Assembly: GCA_019347715.1 (NCBI GenBank)
Contig: JAHWKU010000019.1
Location: 1-36,839, forward strand
DNA from: Actinomycetota bacterium
Lineage (GTDB): Bacteria > Actinomycetota > CADDZG01 > JAHWKV01
Length of the DNA stretch: 36,839 bases
Reading direction: 5' to 3'
Positions 23,500 through 31,068 of the stretch are shown piece by piece. The notes beneath the pieces were generated by a model. It was not told the origin of the DNA and searched no databases. It worked only from the letters and a program-made list of their open reading frames with translations. Both the position numbers and the translations under genes were made by a program. Within the stretch, counting starts at the first letter, position 1. Each line of letters begins with the position of its first letter.

Positions 23500-25350
23500 T
23501 TGAGAAAGATCCTGTTGATCGCACTGATGACCGTACCGATGTTCATTTCGTCGGCCTTGGCAGCCCCGCTTCCCACAATAGATGACTCCCGGGAGGCGGC
23601 TCCGGTCCCCGCTGCGACGGTTGCGAGCCAAGAGGAGACTCTTATGAAGCCGATAATCTCCCTCGGCAGCGAAGACCCGGGTATCACTGTCGTAAGCCCG
23701 GCCCATCTTCCCGTGCCCTCCGGATCTTCAGGACTTGGCCCGGGGACTCAGATCCTGATAAGCCGTCCTGACGGTAGATTTCTTTGCACGGCCAACTTCA
23801 TCTGGTCATCGACCACATCTTCGACCCCCGGGAAAAGTACGGGTAAAGGCCAAGGAAAAGGCAAGGCTCCTACCACGACCACTACGACTGACTACCTGGG
23901 GGCCGCAGGTCACTGCTTCATCCCGGGAGATCTTTCCTCGACTCATGGCACCGACGCCGACTATGACGCCTCGGAGACGACCGTCTTTGCCTGCGTTGCC
24001 GATTGTGATTTCGGAGGCCAGATGGGGGGCTTGACGAGATCGCTCCGTCTCCGTGGTGAGTGGGTCCAGCTGGGAGCCCTTGTCTACGCAAGGCAGGACA
24101 GGGAGGGCGCAGCCCCCGGACACGACTTTGGCATAGTTCACGTCCCAGAATCCCTTTCCAGCCAGATACGTCCAGAGATGCCGGTATGGGGCGGACCCAG
24201 CGGAATCGAGGAGGTCTCCAAGGGTCGTTCGTTATGTCTTTACGGCAATGCTGTCGGATTGGGCGAGGTCTTCCCGACCAAAGCTCGAGCTGGGGTAGGA
24301 CGTGGGTTGGACCCGGAGGGCATCTACTGGGAGGCCGTGCTTCCCTCCCTCCCGGGAGACTCCGGCTCTGCGATTGTTACGTGCGGCCCGGACTCAGATG
24401 GTCTGCATGGGCAGGGTGCTGCGGGGATCCTGACGCACTTGAGATTGGGTAGCCGCACACGTCTTCTGGGTACCACGATGGTTCAGGCGGCCAGGATGAC
24501 TCAGCGTGATGCCGGGATCTCTATCCAGCCGATGCTAGAAGACTATTCGACGGCTGACCCAGGGCCCCCTCCTCCTCCCCCCGCGGACGAAACTATTGCA
24601 GTCGGATCGGGGGAGTACACCTGGACCACAGGTCGGTTCACACGAGCGGAAGGGGCAGTGAACTCCATCGTCGACGGGGACGCCTGCTCGGCGTGGGGAA
24701 CAGACCACTGCGATCGTGAATACATCCAGGTGCAGGTTCCCGAAGGCGGAGCCACCCTCAATGTGACGGTATCGACCAAAGATCCAACCGCAGACTTTGA
24801 TCTATATGTGTTCGGCCCCGACGGCGAGGAAGTCGGCAACTCGGCGCATGAGTTCACTCCGCCCGAGTCGATCTCCAAGGCTGTAACTGCACCGGGCCTG
24901 TACACCATTGCGGTAAACCCCTGGGTGGTGGTGAACGCTTCTTACACAGGCACTGCCAGCCTCACCCCACTGGAACCGCCGGCCGAGGTTCCGTTCGACG
25001 GGGAGATTTCGGTTGGAGGTTCTGTCTATGAGTGGGAGGGCGATCCGCCGCTTGACGCCAACCCGGGATTCTTCTGCACGGGCGCGGGAGAATTGCTCTG
25101 CGACGTCGAACGTATAAAGGTCAACGTGCCGGCTACAGGGGGGACGATCTCGGTTGCCGTCAACTCGGCTGGAGGAGTGTTCAGGTTCGAGGTCTACGAT
25201 CCATCAGGGAACCGGATAATCCTCGCGAACGGCGGCGGGACATCTCCGCCGGCAACAGCGCAGGTGACCGAGACGGGTGTCTACGTGGTAGCTGTAAGGG
25301 CGCCCCTCGCCCCGCTAGAGAAATATTTCGGCAAGGCGTCCATCTCGTAG
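23500..25350 (+). CDS. Secreted trypsin-like serine protease with two C-terminal PPC-like domains
   Basis: 616 aa from a TTG start 6 nt after GAGGAGG. The signal peptide MRKILLIALMTVPMFISSALA is followed by a propeptide-like region. The chymotrypsin-fold catalytic triad is H138 (LGAAGHC), D209 (GHDFGIV) and S288 (LPGDSGSAIV). Cysteines C96 and C139 flank the His as in trypsins. A Ser/Gly/Lys/Thr-rich low-complexity insert (about residues 103-131) interrupts the fold just before the catalytic His. After a PPPPPP linker near 362 come two beta domains (about 365-485 and 495-616) resembling bacterial pre-peptidase C-terminal domains (DFDLYVFGPDGEEVGN; FRFEVYDPSGNRI). It probably acts outside the cell; substrate unknown. 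Confidence 0.88.
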   Translation: MRKILLIALMTVPMFISSALAAPLPTIDDSREAAPVPAATVASQEETLMKPIISLGSEDPGITVVSPAHLPVPSGSSGLGPGTQILISRPDGRFLCTANFIWSSTTSSTPGKSTGKGQGKGKAPTTTTTTDYLGAAGHCFIPGDLSSTHGTDADYDASETTVFACVADCDFGGQMGGLTRSLRLRGEWVQLGALVYARQDREGAAPGHDFGIVHVPESLSSQIRPEMPVWGGPSGIEEVSKGRSLCLYGNAVGLGEVFPTKARAGVGRGLDPEGIYWEAVLPSLPGDSGSAIVTCGPDSDGLHGQGAAGILTHLRLGSRTRLLGTTMVQAARMTQRDAGISIQPMLEDYSTADPGPPPPPPADETIAVGSGEYTWTTGRFTRAEGAVNSIVDGDACSAWGTDHCDREYIQVQVPEGGATLNVTVSTKDPTADFDLYVFGPDGEEVGNSAHEFTPPESISKAVTAPGLYTIAVNPWVVVNASYTGTASLTPLEPPAEVPFDGEISVGGSVYEWEGDPPLDANPGFFCTGAGELLCDVERIKVNVPATGGTISVAVNSAGGVFRFEVYDPSGNRIILANGGGTSPPATAQVTETGVYVVAVRAPLAPLEKYFGKASIS

Positions 25351-25385
25351 AACCGAGCTAGCTACTCAGTGGAGAGCCTGTAGTC

Positions 25386-25414
25386 GAACCGCCGGCCCCT
25401 GGGGCCGGCGGTTT
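25386..25414. terminator. Strong bidirectional hairpin terminator between convergent genes
   Basis: AACCGCCGGCCC pairs perfectly with GGGCCGGCGGTT around a CTG loop (12-13 bp, very GC rich). It lies 35 nt after the protease stop and reaches into the stop codon of the convergent gene at 25413. The A and T bases at its ends serve both directions, although the T-run is short. Confidence 0.75.
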
Positions 25415-26369
25415 AAGGGATTCGAAGAGCCGGCATCGGCTTATCTCTTTTGGCCAGCTCCTTTTTTAGGCGCCGCCTCAAGCTCGCGATCTCGGGGATA
25501 ACCGAGAACGGAAAGACCGCTCCGTTGCCAAAAAAGCCAACGAGTCGCTGGGGCGCAAAGCGCGAACGAGAGCCGTCGTGGACCACGGTTCCTCGCACCA
25601 TGTATGCCTCGAAGCGAACGCCGCCGAGAGTGTGCCGGTGAAACGAAAGGCAAGCGCGGCCGGCCCCCATTCCCTCCGCTAGCTCGATCCATCCGTCGTC
25701 GTAGGAGACCGCGCTGCGGCTCATCATCGGGAATCCGTCGATCCCTTCGATCGTGACTACCGCTTCGCCGAACTTAGCGACCGTCTCTTGGAGAGCACGT
25801 GCTTCCTCGGGCTCGAGTGATGGGGTCCCCCCGTTCCGCGCAGATTTCAGTGGCGTCTCGGAGATGGGCTCTCCGAACACTTCAGGATCGCCGCCGGCGG
25901 ACGGATATATCAGCAGGCGGTATGGGGTCATCTCGACCCATAGGCGGGGGAGATAAAAGTCGAGTAGCTTCACGCTGATGGGATTGAGCCCGATCTTGGC
26001 CGCGCCAAATTTCTCCCTCAGCTCGCGAACGTAACGGTCGGTGTTCTCTTGGATGTCTTCATCCAGCACAATCGCCTTCGCGTGCACCAATACGGCTGGA
26101 GGCGAATCCATCCCGGAGCTGGTTGGGTCTGAGAAGTACAAGGAAACGTTGGGGTTCAACTTGGGATAGTCGGCCTTATTGGGATAGGCAAGGCCCGTGG
26201 CGATCGCCAATACCCGGCGACGGGGATACCAGTAAGGGGTGACCGGCCAGGTGAGTGGGTCGCCCTTCGGGGTGAAATATGCGTACTCGGCAGCGATGAA
26301 CTTGGAGAAGATCGATGCTGCGACGGGCGGGATCTCGAAGTTCGGCGACGGCGCGCCCGTTGTTGTCAT
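25413..26369 (-). CDS. Pyridoxamine-phosphate-oxidase-like (FMN-binding split barrel) protein, apparently two barrels
   Basis: 318 aa. The N-terminal part (YAYFTPKGDPLTWPVTPYWY..RRVLAIATGLAYPNKADYPKLNPNVSLYFSD...PAVLVHAKAIVLDED) reads like a flavin-binding split barrel. After a variable middle, FPMMSRSAVSYDDGWIELAEGM.AGRACLSFHRHTLGGVRFEAYMVRGTVVHD looks like a second barrel. Such proteins use FMN, F420 or haem in redox or binding reactions; the cofactor here cannot be decided. It is coupled by an ATGA overlap to the nucleotidyltransferase upstream, which gives no clear functional link. Confidence 0.7.
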   Translation of the reverse strand: MTTTGAPSPNFEIPPVAASIFSKFIAAEYAYFTPKGDPLTWPVTPYWYPRRRVLAIATGLAYPNKADYPKLNPNVSLYFSDPTSSGMDSPPAVLVHAKAIVLDEDIQENTDRYVRELREKFGAAKIGLNPISVKLLDFYLPRLWVEMTPYRLLIYPSAGGDPEVFGEPISETPLKSARNGGTPSLEPEEARALQETVAKFGEAVVTIEGIDGFPMMSRSAVSYDDGWIELAEGMGAGRACLSFHRHTLGGVRFEAYMVRGTVVHDGSRSRFAPQRLVGFFGNGAVFPFSVIPEIASLRRRLKKELAKRDKPMPALRIP

Positions 26370-27052
26370 CTAGCTTGCAAGTCTGCAGCGGCTTGGTTTA
26401 TGTCTTTGACGGTGTCGATGCCCTGCCAATAGCCGCGGATCTTGTATGCGCCGAGTTTCCCCTCCATCGCCAGTTTGGGGAACGTGGAATCCTCGTGGTC
26501 ACCTTCGTCGGGAAGGAGATCGGTCAGACCAGGTTCGAAGCAGTAGACGCCAGCATTGATCCAATAAGGCAGCTTCGGTTTTTCGACGAACCCTCTGATC
26601 AGGTCTCCATCCAAGTCTGCGATGCCCCATGAGGTCTGATACTCGGCAAGCGCGATCGTTGCAGTCACGCCGAGCTGTTCGTGCTGACCTTCCAGCTCGC
26701 TCAAGGGGAAATCGCAAAGTACGTCGCCGTTCACCGCGACCCACCTCTGATCTGGGAACGCAAGGCTCCTTGCCGCGAACTTGAGCCCCCCGCCCCGGCC
26801 CAGCGGAGTTTCCTCAACTGCATAGGAGAGCTGGGTTCCGTAAAGGTCTCCATCGCCGAGGTACTTCATCATCACCTCGGCTCGGTATCCGCACGAGATG
26901 ACGATGTCGTCCACTCCGTTGTCGTGAAGCCAGCGGATCTGATGCTCGACTATCGGGGACCCTGCAACCTCCACCATCGCCTTGGGCCGGTCGTCGGTGA
27001 AAGGCCGGAGCCTCGTGGCTTGTCCGCCTGCCAAAATGACCGCTTGTTCCAT
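26366..27052 (-). CDS. Sugar-phosphate nucleotidyltransferase (NTP_transferase family)
   Basis: 228 aa. Activates a sugar phosphate with NTP to an NDP-sugar. Visible signatures: VILAGGQATRLRPFTDDRPKAMVEVAGSPIVEHQIRWL (nucleotide-binding GGxxTRLRP and catalytic Lys), AVNGDVLCDF (metal-binding Asp), GFVEKPKLPYWINAGVY and a terminal YKIRGYWQGIDTVKDI. It resembles GDP-mannose or glucose-1-phosphate nucleotidyltransferases lacking a left-handed helix domain. The ATG at 27052 is chosen because VILAGG must be N-terminal and TAGAGT lies 7 nt upstream (leaderless). It probably feeds the glycosyltransferases at 30218-33308. It is divergent from ccr. Confidence 0.85.
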   Translation of the reverse strand: MEQAVILAGGQATRLRPFTDDRPKAMVEVAGSPIVEHQIRWLHDNGVDDIVISCGYRAEVMMKYLGDGDLYGTQLSYAVEETPLGRGGGLKFAARSLAFPDQRWVAVNGDVLCDFPLSELEGQHEQLGVTATIALAEYQTSWGIADLDGDLIRGFVEKPKLPYWINAGVYCFEPGLTDLLPDEGDHEDSTFPKLAMEGKLGAYKIRGYWQGIDTVKDINQAAADLQAR

Positions 27053-27059
27053 CCGTCTA

Positions 27060-27065
27060 ACTCTA
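27060..27065 (-). promoter_or_regulatory. Leaderless -10 element (TAGAGT) of the nucleotidyltransferase gene
   Basis: TAGAGT, 7 nt, then the ATG at 27052 on the minus strand, with no ribosome binding site. It lies in the 76-bp divergent gap with ccr. Confidence 0.5.
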
Positions 27066-27128
27066 TCTGCCTCCGTACTCCAGACATGCAAGAATCGGTC
27101 GTTCTCAGCCAGAATCCAGGAGAGAAAT

Positions 27129-28466
27129 ATGTCGATTGGCGAAATTCGAGAAGCGATCCTGCAGGGCAAATACGAGGAGGCCGGCCGCCTGCCGCTTCCC
27201 GATTCCATGACGGCGGCGTTTGTTCGCAAGGACGAGCAGGAGATGTTCGAGGGCATCGAGCACGGCGACAAGGATCCCCGTAAGTCGATCCATGTTGAAG
27301 AAACGGCGATCCCGCCGCTGGGTCCGAACGAGGCGCTGGTGGCGGTTATGGCCAGCGCCATCAACTACAACACCGTATGGACTTCGATCTTCGAGCCTCT
27401 TCCCACCTTCAAATTTTTGGAGCGATTCGGCAAGGATTCCGAACTCGGGAAACGCCACGACCTCGACTATCACATCCTCGGCTCCGATGCTTCAGGCGTG
27501 GTCCTGAAGGTTGGGCCTGGAGTCACCCGTTGGAAGCCAGGCGATCTGGTCACCGTTCACTGCAATTACGTTGATATGGAATCGCCTGAGGGTCACGACG
27601 ACTCGATGCTCGATCCCGGGCAGAAGATCTGGGGATTCGAAAGCAACTTCGGGGGTCTCGCCGAGATCGCGATGGTTAAAGCCAATCAGCTGATGCCGAT
27701 GCCGCGACATCTCACGTGGGAAGAGGCTGCCTGCAACGGCCTCGTTAACTCGACGTCTTACCGCATGCTTGTTAGCGATAACGGCGTTGGGATGAAACAG
27801 GGCGACGTGGTCCTCGTCTGGGGCGCGACCGGGGGCCTCGGCGGTTACGCGGTCCAGTATTGCTTGAACGGGGGAGCCATCCCGGTTGCAGTGGTCTCTT
27901 CGCAAGAGAAGGTCGATCTGCTAAACGAGCTTGGTGTCGAGCTGGTGATCGATCGCAGCGCCGAGGGCTATCAATTTTGGGAGGACGGCAAGCAAGATCC
28001 GAAGGAGTGGACGCGCCTCGGCAAGAAGATCCGTGAGCTGACCGGAGGATCCGATCCCGACATAGTGTTCGAGCATCCCGGCCGCCAGACTTTCGGCGCG
28101 AGCGTCTTCGTTGCACGAAGGGGAGGAAAGATCGTCACTTGCGCTTCCACGTCGGGGTTCATGCACGAATACGACAACCGCTACCTCTGGATGCATCTGA
28201 AGTCGATCATCGGGTCGCACTTCGCGAATTACCGAGAGGCGTTCGAGGCCAACCGGATGCTGGATCTAGGGATGATCCAGCCGATCCTCTCGAAGACCTT
28301 CCCTCTCTCCGAGAGCGGACAGGCGGCCTACGAGGTGCATACCAATGCGCACATGGGAAAGCTCGGCATCCTTGTTCTCGCACCGGAAGATGGGCTCGGG
28401 ATCCAGGATCCGAAGCGCAGAGAGAGTTTCGGCGAGAAAGTTACCGCTTGGCGACGGCTGTCCTGA
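27129..28466 (+). CDS. ccr: Crotonyl-CoA carboxylase/reductase
   Basis: 445 aa. NADPH-dependent reductive carboxylation of crotonyl-CoA to (2S)-ethylmalonyl-CoA, the key step of the ethylmalonyl-CoA pathway and a source of C4 extender units. Medium-chain dehydrogenase fold with the Ccr-specific N-terminus; NADPH site VVLVWGATGGLGGYAVQ. Residues reported to hold CO2 in Kitasatospora Ccr are retained: N81 (SAINYNTVW), F170-E171 (WGFESNFGG) and His364 (IIGSHFANYREA). It should therefore carboxylate rather than merely reduce. AGGAGAG lies 4 nt before the ATG at 27129; the frame extends upstream, but that part is not Ccr-like. The stop codon is the first three bases of a hairpin element. Thiolase follows. 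Confidence 0.95.
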   Translation: MSIGEIREAILQGKYEEAGRLPLPDSMTAAFVRKDEQEMFEGIEHGDKDPRKSIHVEETAIPPLGPNEALVAVMASAINYNTVWTSIFEPLPTFKFLERFGKDSELGKRHDLDYHILGSDASGVVLKVGPGVTRWKPGDLVTVHCNYVDMESPEGHDDSMLDPGQKIWGFESNFGGLAEIAMVKANQLMPMPRHLTWEEAACNGLVNSTSYRMLVSDNGVGMKQGDVVLVWGATGGLGGYAVQYCLNGGAIPVAVVSSQEKVDLLNELGVELVIDRSAEGYQFWEDGKQDPKEWTRLGKKIRELTGGSDPDIVFEHPGRQTFGASVFVARRGGKIVTCASTSGFMHEYDNRYLWMHLKSIIGSHFANYREAFEANRMLDLGMIQPILSKTFPLSESGQAAYEVHTNAHMGKLGILVLAPEDGLGIQDPKRRESFGEKVTAWRRLS

Positions 28467-28520
28467 GGCGCGACTCACAGAAACTGGAAGAGGACCTGGA
28501 AAATCCTGTGAGTCGCGCCT
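28466..28520. repeat. Hairpin element family, copy A (between ccr and thiolase)
   Basis: A perfect 15-bp inverted repeat, AGGCGCGACTCACAG / CTGTGAGTCGCGCCT, encloses a 25-nt loop containing CTGGAAGA and TGGAAAA. It begins with the last base of the ccr TGA stop. Copy B at 31016-31068 matches over 54 nt with about 6 differences, nearly all in the loop. No T-run follows, so a REP-like mobile or RNA-processing element is more likely than a simple terminator. Confidence 0.88.
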
Positions 28521-28571
28521 ACGTGGAGGGCGGAGTTAAGATGGCGATTCCCACTGCTCTGGAGGTATCTC

Positions 28572-29753
28572 ATGACTGAATCCGTGATAGTCGCAGGCGC
28601 CAGGACCCCCATTGGCAAGTTCATGGGCGCGTTCTCGGACTTCTCGGCCCAGGATCTGGGCGGCCACGCTATCAAGGAGGCTCTGTCACGAGCTGGCGTC
28701 CCAGCCGCAGAGATCGATTACGTGATCATGGGGCAGGTCCTTCAAGCCGGTCAGGGTCAGATCACCGCGAGACAGGCCGCCACCAAGGCCGGGATCGGCA
28801 TGGAGGTTCCCTGCATAACGATCAATAAGGTCTGCCTATCAGGGCTAAATGCCATCGCGCTCGCCGACCAGCTGATCCGCGCCGGCGAAGTCGGGATGGT
28901 GGTTGCGGGTGGGATGGAAAACATGACCCTCGCCCCTTACGCCCTTCCCAAAGCGAGGGCCGGGCTTCGAATGGGTAACGCCGAAGCCATCGACCTGATG
29001 ATTCACGACGGCCTCTGGTGCGCTTTCGACGAGAAGCACATGGGTGCGGGAAGCGACGCGGCCGCGGCGAAGCTCGGAATCAGCCGGGAGGAACAGGACG
29101 AGTGGGCGGCCCGGTCCCACGAGCGGGCGGCGGATGCGACCAAAGAGGGAAGGCTCCGCGATGAGATCACGCCGGTCGCCATACCGCAGAGAAAAGGAGA
29201 TGCTCTTCTGATCGAAGAGGATGAGGGCATACGGCCGGGAACGACGGCCGAGTCGTTGGGAAAACTCAAGGCAGCGTTTGCCGGCGACGGCACGATTACC
29301 GCCGGCAATGCATCGCAGATTTCCGACGGCGGCGCGGCGGTGGTAGTAACCAGCCGCGAGCGGGCCAAGGCAGATGGTCTTCCGATACTTGCTGGAATCG
29401 TCGGCCATGGGATGGTCGCAGGGCCGGATCCTTCACTCGAGGCGCAACCCTCGAACGCCATCAAGAAGGCCGCGAAGAAGCTGGATAAGGATCCGGGAGG
29501 TTTCGACCTCTACGAGATCAACGAGGCTTTCGCCAGTGTCTCGGTGTGGTCTTCCAAGGACCTCGGAGTCGATTCTGAGAAAGTAAACGTGAACGGCGGA
29601 GCGGTGGCTTTGGGACATCCCATCGGTATGTCGGGCACCCGGCTCGTGCTCACCTTGGCCTATGAGCTTCAGCGCCGGGGAGGCGGAACCGGCGCCGCAG
29701 CGCTTTGCGGAGGCGGCGGTCAGGGGGACGCGCTGCTGGTCACGGTCGGCTGA
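28572..29753 (+). CDS. phaA: Acetyl-CoA acetyltransferase (thiolase)
   Basis: 393 aa. Condenses two acetyl-CoA to acetoacetyl-CoA, or the reverse thiolysis. The active-site nucleophile is C88 in INKVCLSG. The catalytic His follows in NGGAVALGHPIGMSGTR and the second Cys in ALCGGGGQGDA; NEAFA is also conserved. The C-C-H set and N-terminal VIVAGARTPIGKF indicate a biosynthetic-type thiolase. GGAGGT lies 6 nt before the ATG. Next to ccr it would start the acetyl-CoA to crotonyl-CoA route, with the dehydrogenase at 16091. Confidence 0.93.
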   Translation: MTESVIVAGARTPIGKFMGAFSDFSAQDLGGHAIKEALSRAGVPAAEIDYVIMGQVLQAGQGQITARQAATKAGIGMEVPCITINKVCLSGLNAIALADQLIRAGEVGMVVAGGMENMTLAPYALPKARAGLRMGNAEAIDLMIHDGLWCAFDEKHMGAGSDAAAAKLGISREEQDEWAARSHERAADATKEGRLRDEITPVAIPQRKGDALLIEEDEGIRPGTTAESLGKLKAAFAGDGTITAGNASQISDGGAAVVVTSRERAKADGLPILAGIVGHGMVAGPDPSLEAQPSNAIKKAAKKLDKDPGGFDLYEINEAFASVSVWSSKDLGVDSEKVNVNGGAVALGHPIGMSGTRLVLTLAYELQRRGGGTGAAALCGGGGQGDALLVTVG

Positions 29754-29764
29754 GACAAAGCTAG

Positions 29765-30211
29765 ATGCCGGCAAAGATCTCGGCTCCTCGCAAGTCGACC
29801 AGGCTTCCGGAAATTCCTGACCCACCCGCAGAAGGCGGAGGGGGTGAGGGCTGGAAGTTACTGACTACTGCGAAGGACATATACACCGCCAGCGTCCTCG
29901 AAGGATTTCTCGTGGATCGTTCGATCGAGGTGTTCCTCGACACCCAAAACCCGTCCTTAGGAGCATTCCTAAAGCCATTCGGTGATCCGCTTGCGCCCGT
30001 AGATGTCTATGTGAAAGGGATCGACATCGCTCGAGCCTCGCTTCTGCTGCACGAGGTCGATCATCGTCCCTATGACCACAACGCTCCTCCTCCCAGGATG
30101 GTCGCCCGCTTGTGGTGGCTGACGATCCTGTTCGTTCTGGTGGCAGCGATGCTCGCCGTCATCGAGATTTTCGATTTCGCTCCATGCGTGGTGGGGGCCT
30201 TCTGTTTTTAG
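29765..30211 (+). CDS. DUF2007-like protein with C-terminal membrane helix
   Basis: 148 aa. The central part (WKLLTTAKDIYTASVLEGFLVDRSIEVFLDTQN...VDVYVKGIDIARASLLL) fits the DUF2007 'putative signal-transducing' fold, in which a short alpha/beta domain is often tethered to the membrane. A hydrophobic helix near the C-terminus (LWWLTILFVLVAAMLAVIEIF) provides the tether. It starts 11 nt after the thiolase stop with no good ribosome binding site (GACAAAG), so it is likely co-transcribed. Function unknown. Confidence 0.7.
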   Translation: MPAKISAPRKSTRLPEIPDPPAEGGGGEGWKLLTTAKDIYTASVLEGFLVDRSIEVFLDTQNPSLGAFLKPFGDPLAPVDVYVKGIDIARASLLLHEVDHRPYDHNAPPPRMVARLWWLTILFVLVAAMLAVIEIFDFAPCVVGAFCF

Positions 30212-30217
30212 GGCGTT

Positions 30218-30997
30218 TCAGCTTCGGCCGGTCTTGGGCCGCAGGGCCTTGTGTTTCCACCAGAATTTGATCAGCGATACGAGATGCCAGCGCCACGCGC
30301 GTGACAGAGGCCTGACGCTCGCCCTTTGTTCCAAGTGGACTATCTCGGCAGAGGGCACACACCAGACCTCCCATCCTGCCTGGTGCATGCGAAGGGATAT
30401 GTCGACGTCGTCGAAGTAGAGACGGAAGCGTTCGTCCATCAATCCGACCTCATCCAGCGCGGCCCTTCTCAACATCGTGGCAGGGCAAGGGACCCAGTCC
30501 ACCGCCATAGGTTCCCGGTAGTCCCAGTCGGCGTAGATGTTGTGCTGGACCGCTGGATCGGTCGTGGCCAACTTCTTGATCGGGCTGCGCAACATGAGTA
30601 GCGCTCGCAGTGTGTACCAGCGCCGAGCCGAGATCCTGCGTTCGCCTTCGGGTGACATCAGTTTTGGTGCCGCGATGCCGGTCCTCGGATGGGTCTCCAA
30701 GAATTCGGCCAGGCGATCGACCGCGCCGGAGCCAAAAACCAAGTCGGAGTTGCACAACATCACGTAGGGAGCCTTAGTGGCCCTGATCCCGTGATTCAAG
30801 TTGGCGGGAAGTCCATACCGGCGGTTTCGTCTCAAGATCCGAACCTGGGGCCACCTGCGCGCGATCTCGGCGGCCGCGCCATCCGAGGAGGCGTTGTCAA
30901 CGACCACCACGTCTAGCGAGCGGGTTACCCCGGAGTCGAAGAGTGATTCGATTGCCGGCACGAGGACCGCTCCTTCATCCGTCGTCACAAACACCAT
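30218..30997 (-). CDS. Family 2 glycosyltransferase
   Basis: 259 aa. GT-A fold: VVVDNASSDGAAAEIARRWP after the first strand, acceptor/donor region RRYGLPANLNHGI, the metal-binding NSD in VMLCNSDLVFG, then DWVPCPATMLRRAALDEVGLMDERFRLYFDDVDISLRMHQAGW, typical of rhamnosyl/galactofuranosyl-type GT2 enzymes. Start ATG at 30997 (a GTG at 31003 is possible); further upstream the frame is antisense to the neighbouring gene. Hairpin copy B lies immediately before it. It converges with the DUF2007 gene (6 nt apart). Likely role: transfer of a deoxy or other sugar to an envelope polysaccharide. Confidence 0.85.
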   Translation of the reverse strand: MVFVTTDEGAVLVPAIESLFDSGVTRSLDVVVVDNASSDGAAAEIARRWPQVRILRRNRRYGLPANLNHGIRATKAPYVMLCNSDLVFGSGAVDRLAEFLETHPRTGIAAPKLMSPEGERRISARRWYTLRALLMLRSPIKKLATTDPAVQHNIYADWDYREPMAVDWVPCPATMLRRAALDEVGLMDERFRLYFDDVDISLRMHQAGWEVWCVPSAEIVHLEQRASVRPLSRAWRWHLVSLIKFWWKHKALRPKTGRS

Positions 30998-31015
30998 CCC
31001 CACCGCCTCTTCGGG

Positions 31016-31068
31016 GGCGCGACTCACAGAATCTGGAAGATCTTCTGGAAAATTCTGTGAGTCGCGCC
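31016..31068. repeat. Hairpin element family, copy B (between two glycosyltransferase genes)
   Basis: Perfect 16-bp stem GGCGCGACTCACAGAA / TTCTGTGAGTCGCGCC with a 21-nt loop that includes its own palindrome GAAGATCTTC. On the plus strand it aligns with copy A in the same direction, so relative to the genes it lies the other way round. It directly abuts the TGA stop (31069-31071) of the minus-strand GT4 gene, and the coding strand again reads TGA-GGCGCGACTCACAG. Confidence 0.88.

Noticed and set aside
26982..27128. In-frame N-terminal extension of ccr
   Set aside because: It overlaps the divergent nucleotidyltransferase gene and its promoter, has no Ccr similarity, and the ATG at 27129 has a good ribosome binding site.
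28466..31068. CRISPR-like array from the repeated hairpins
   Set aside because: Only two copies, 2.5 kb apart, with genes between and no regular spacers or cas genes.
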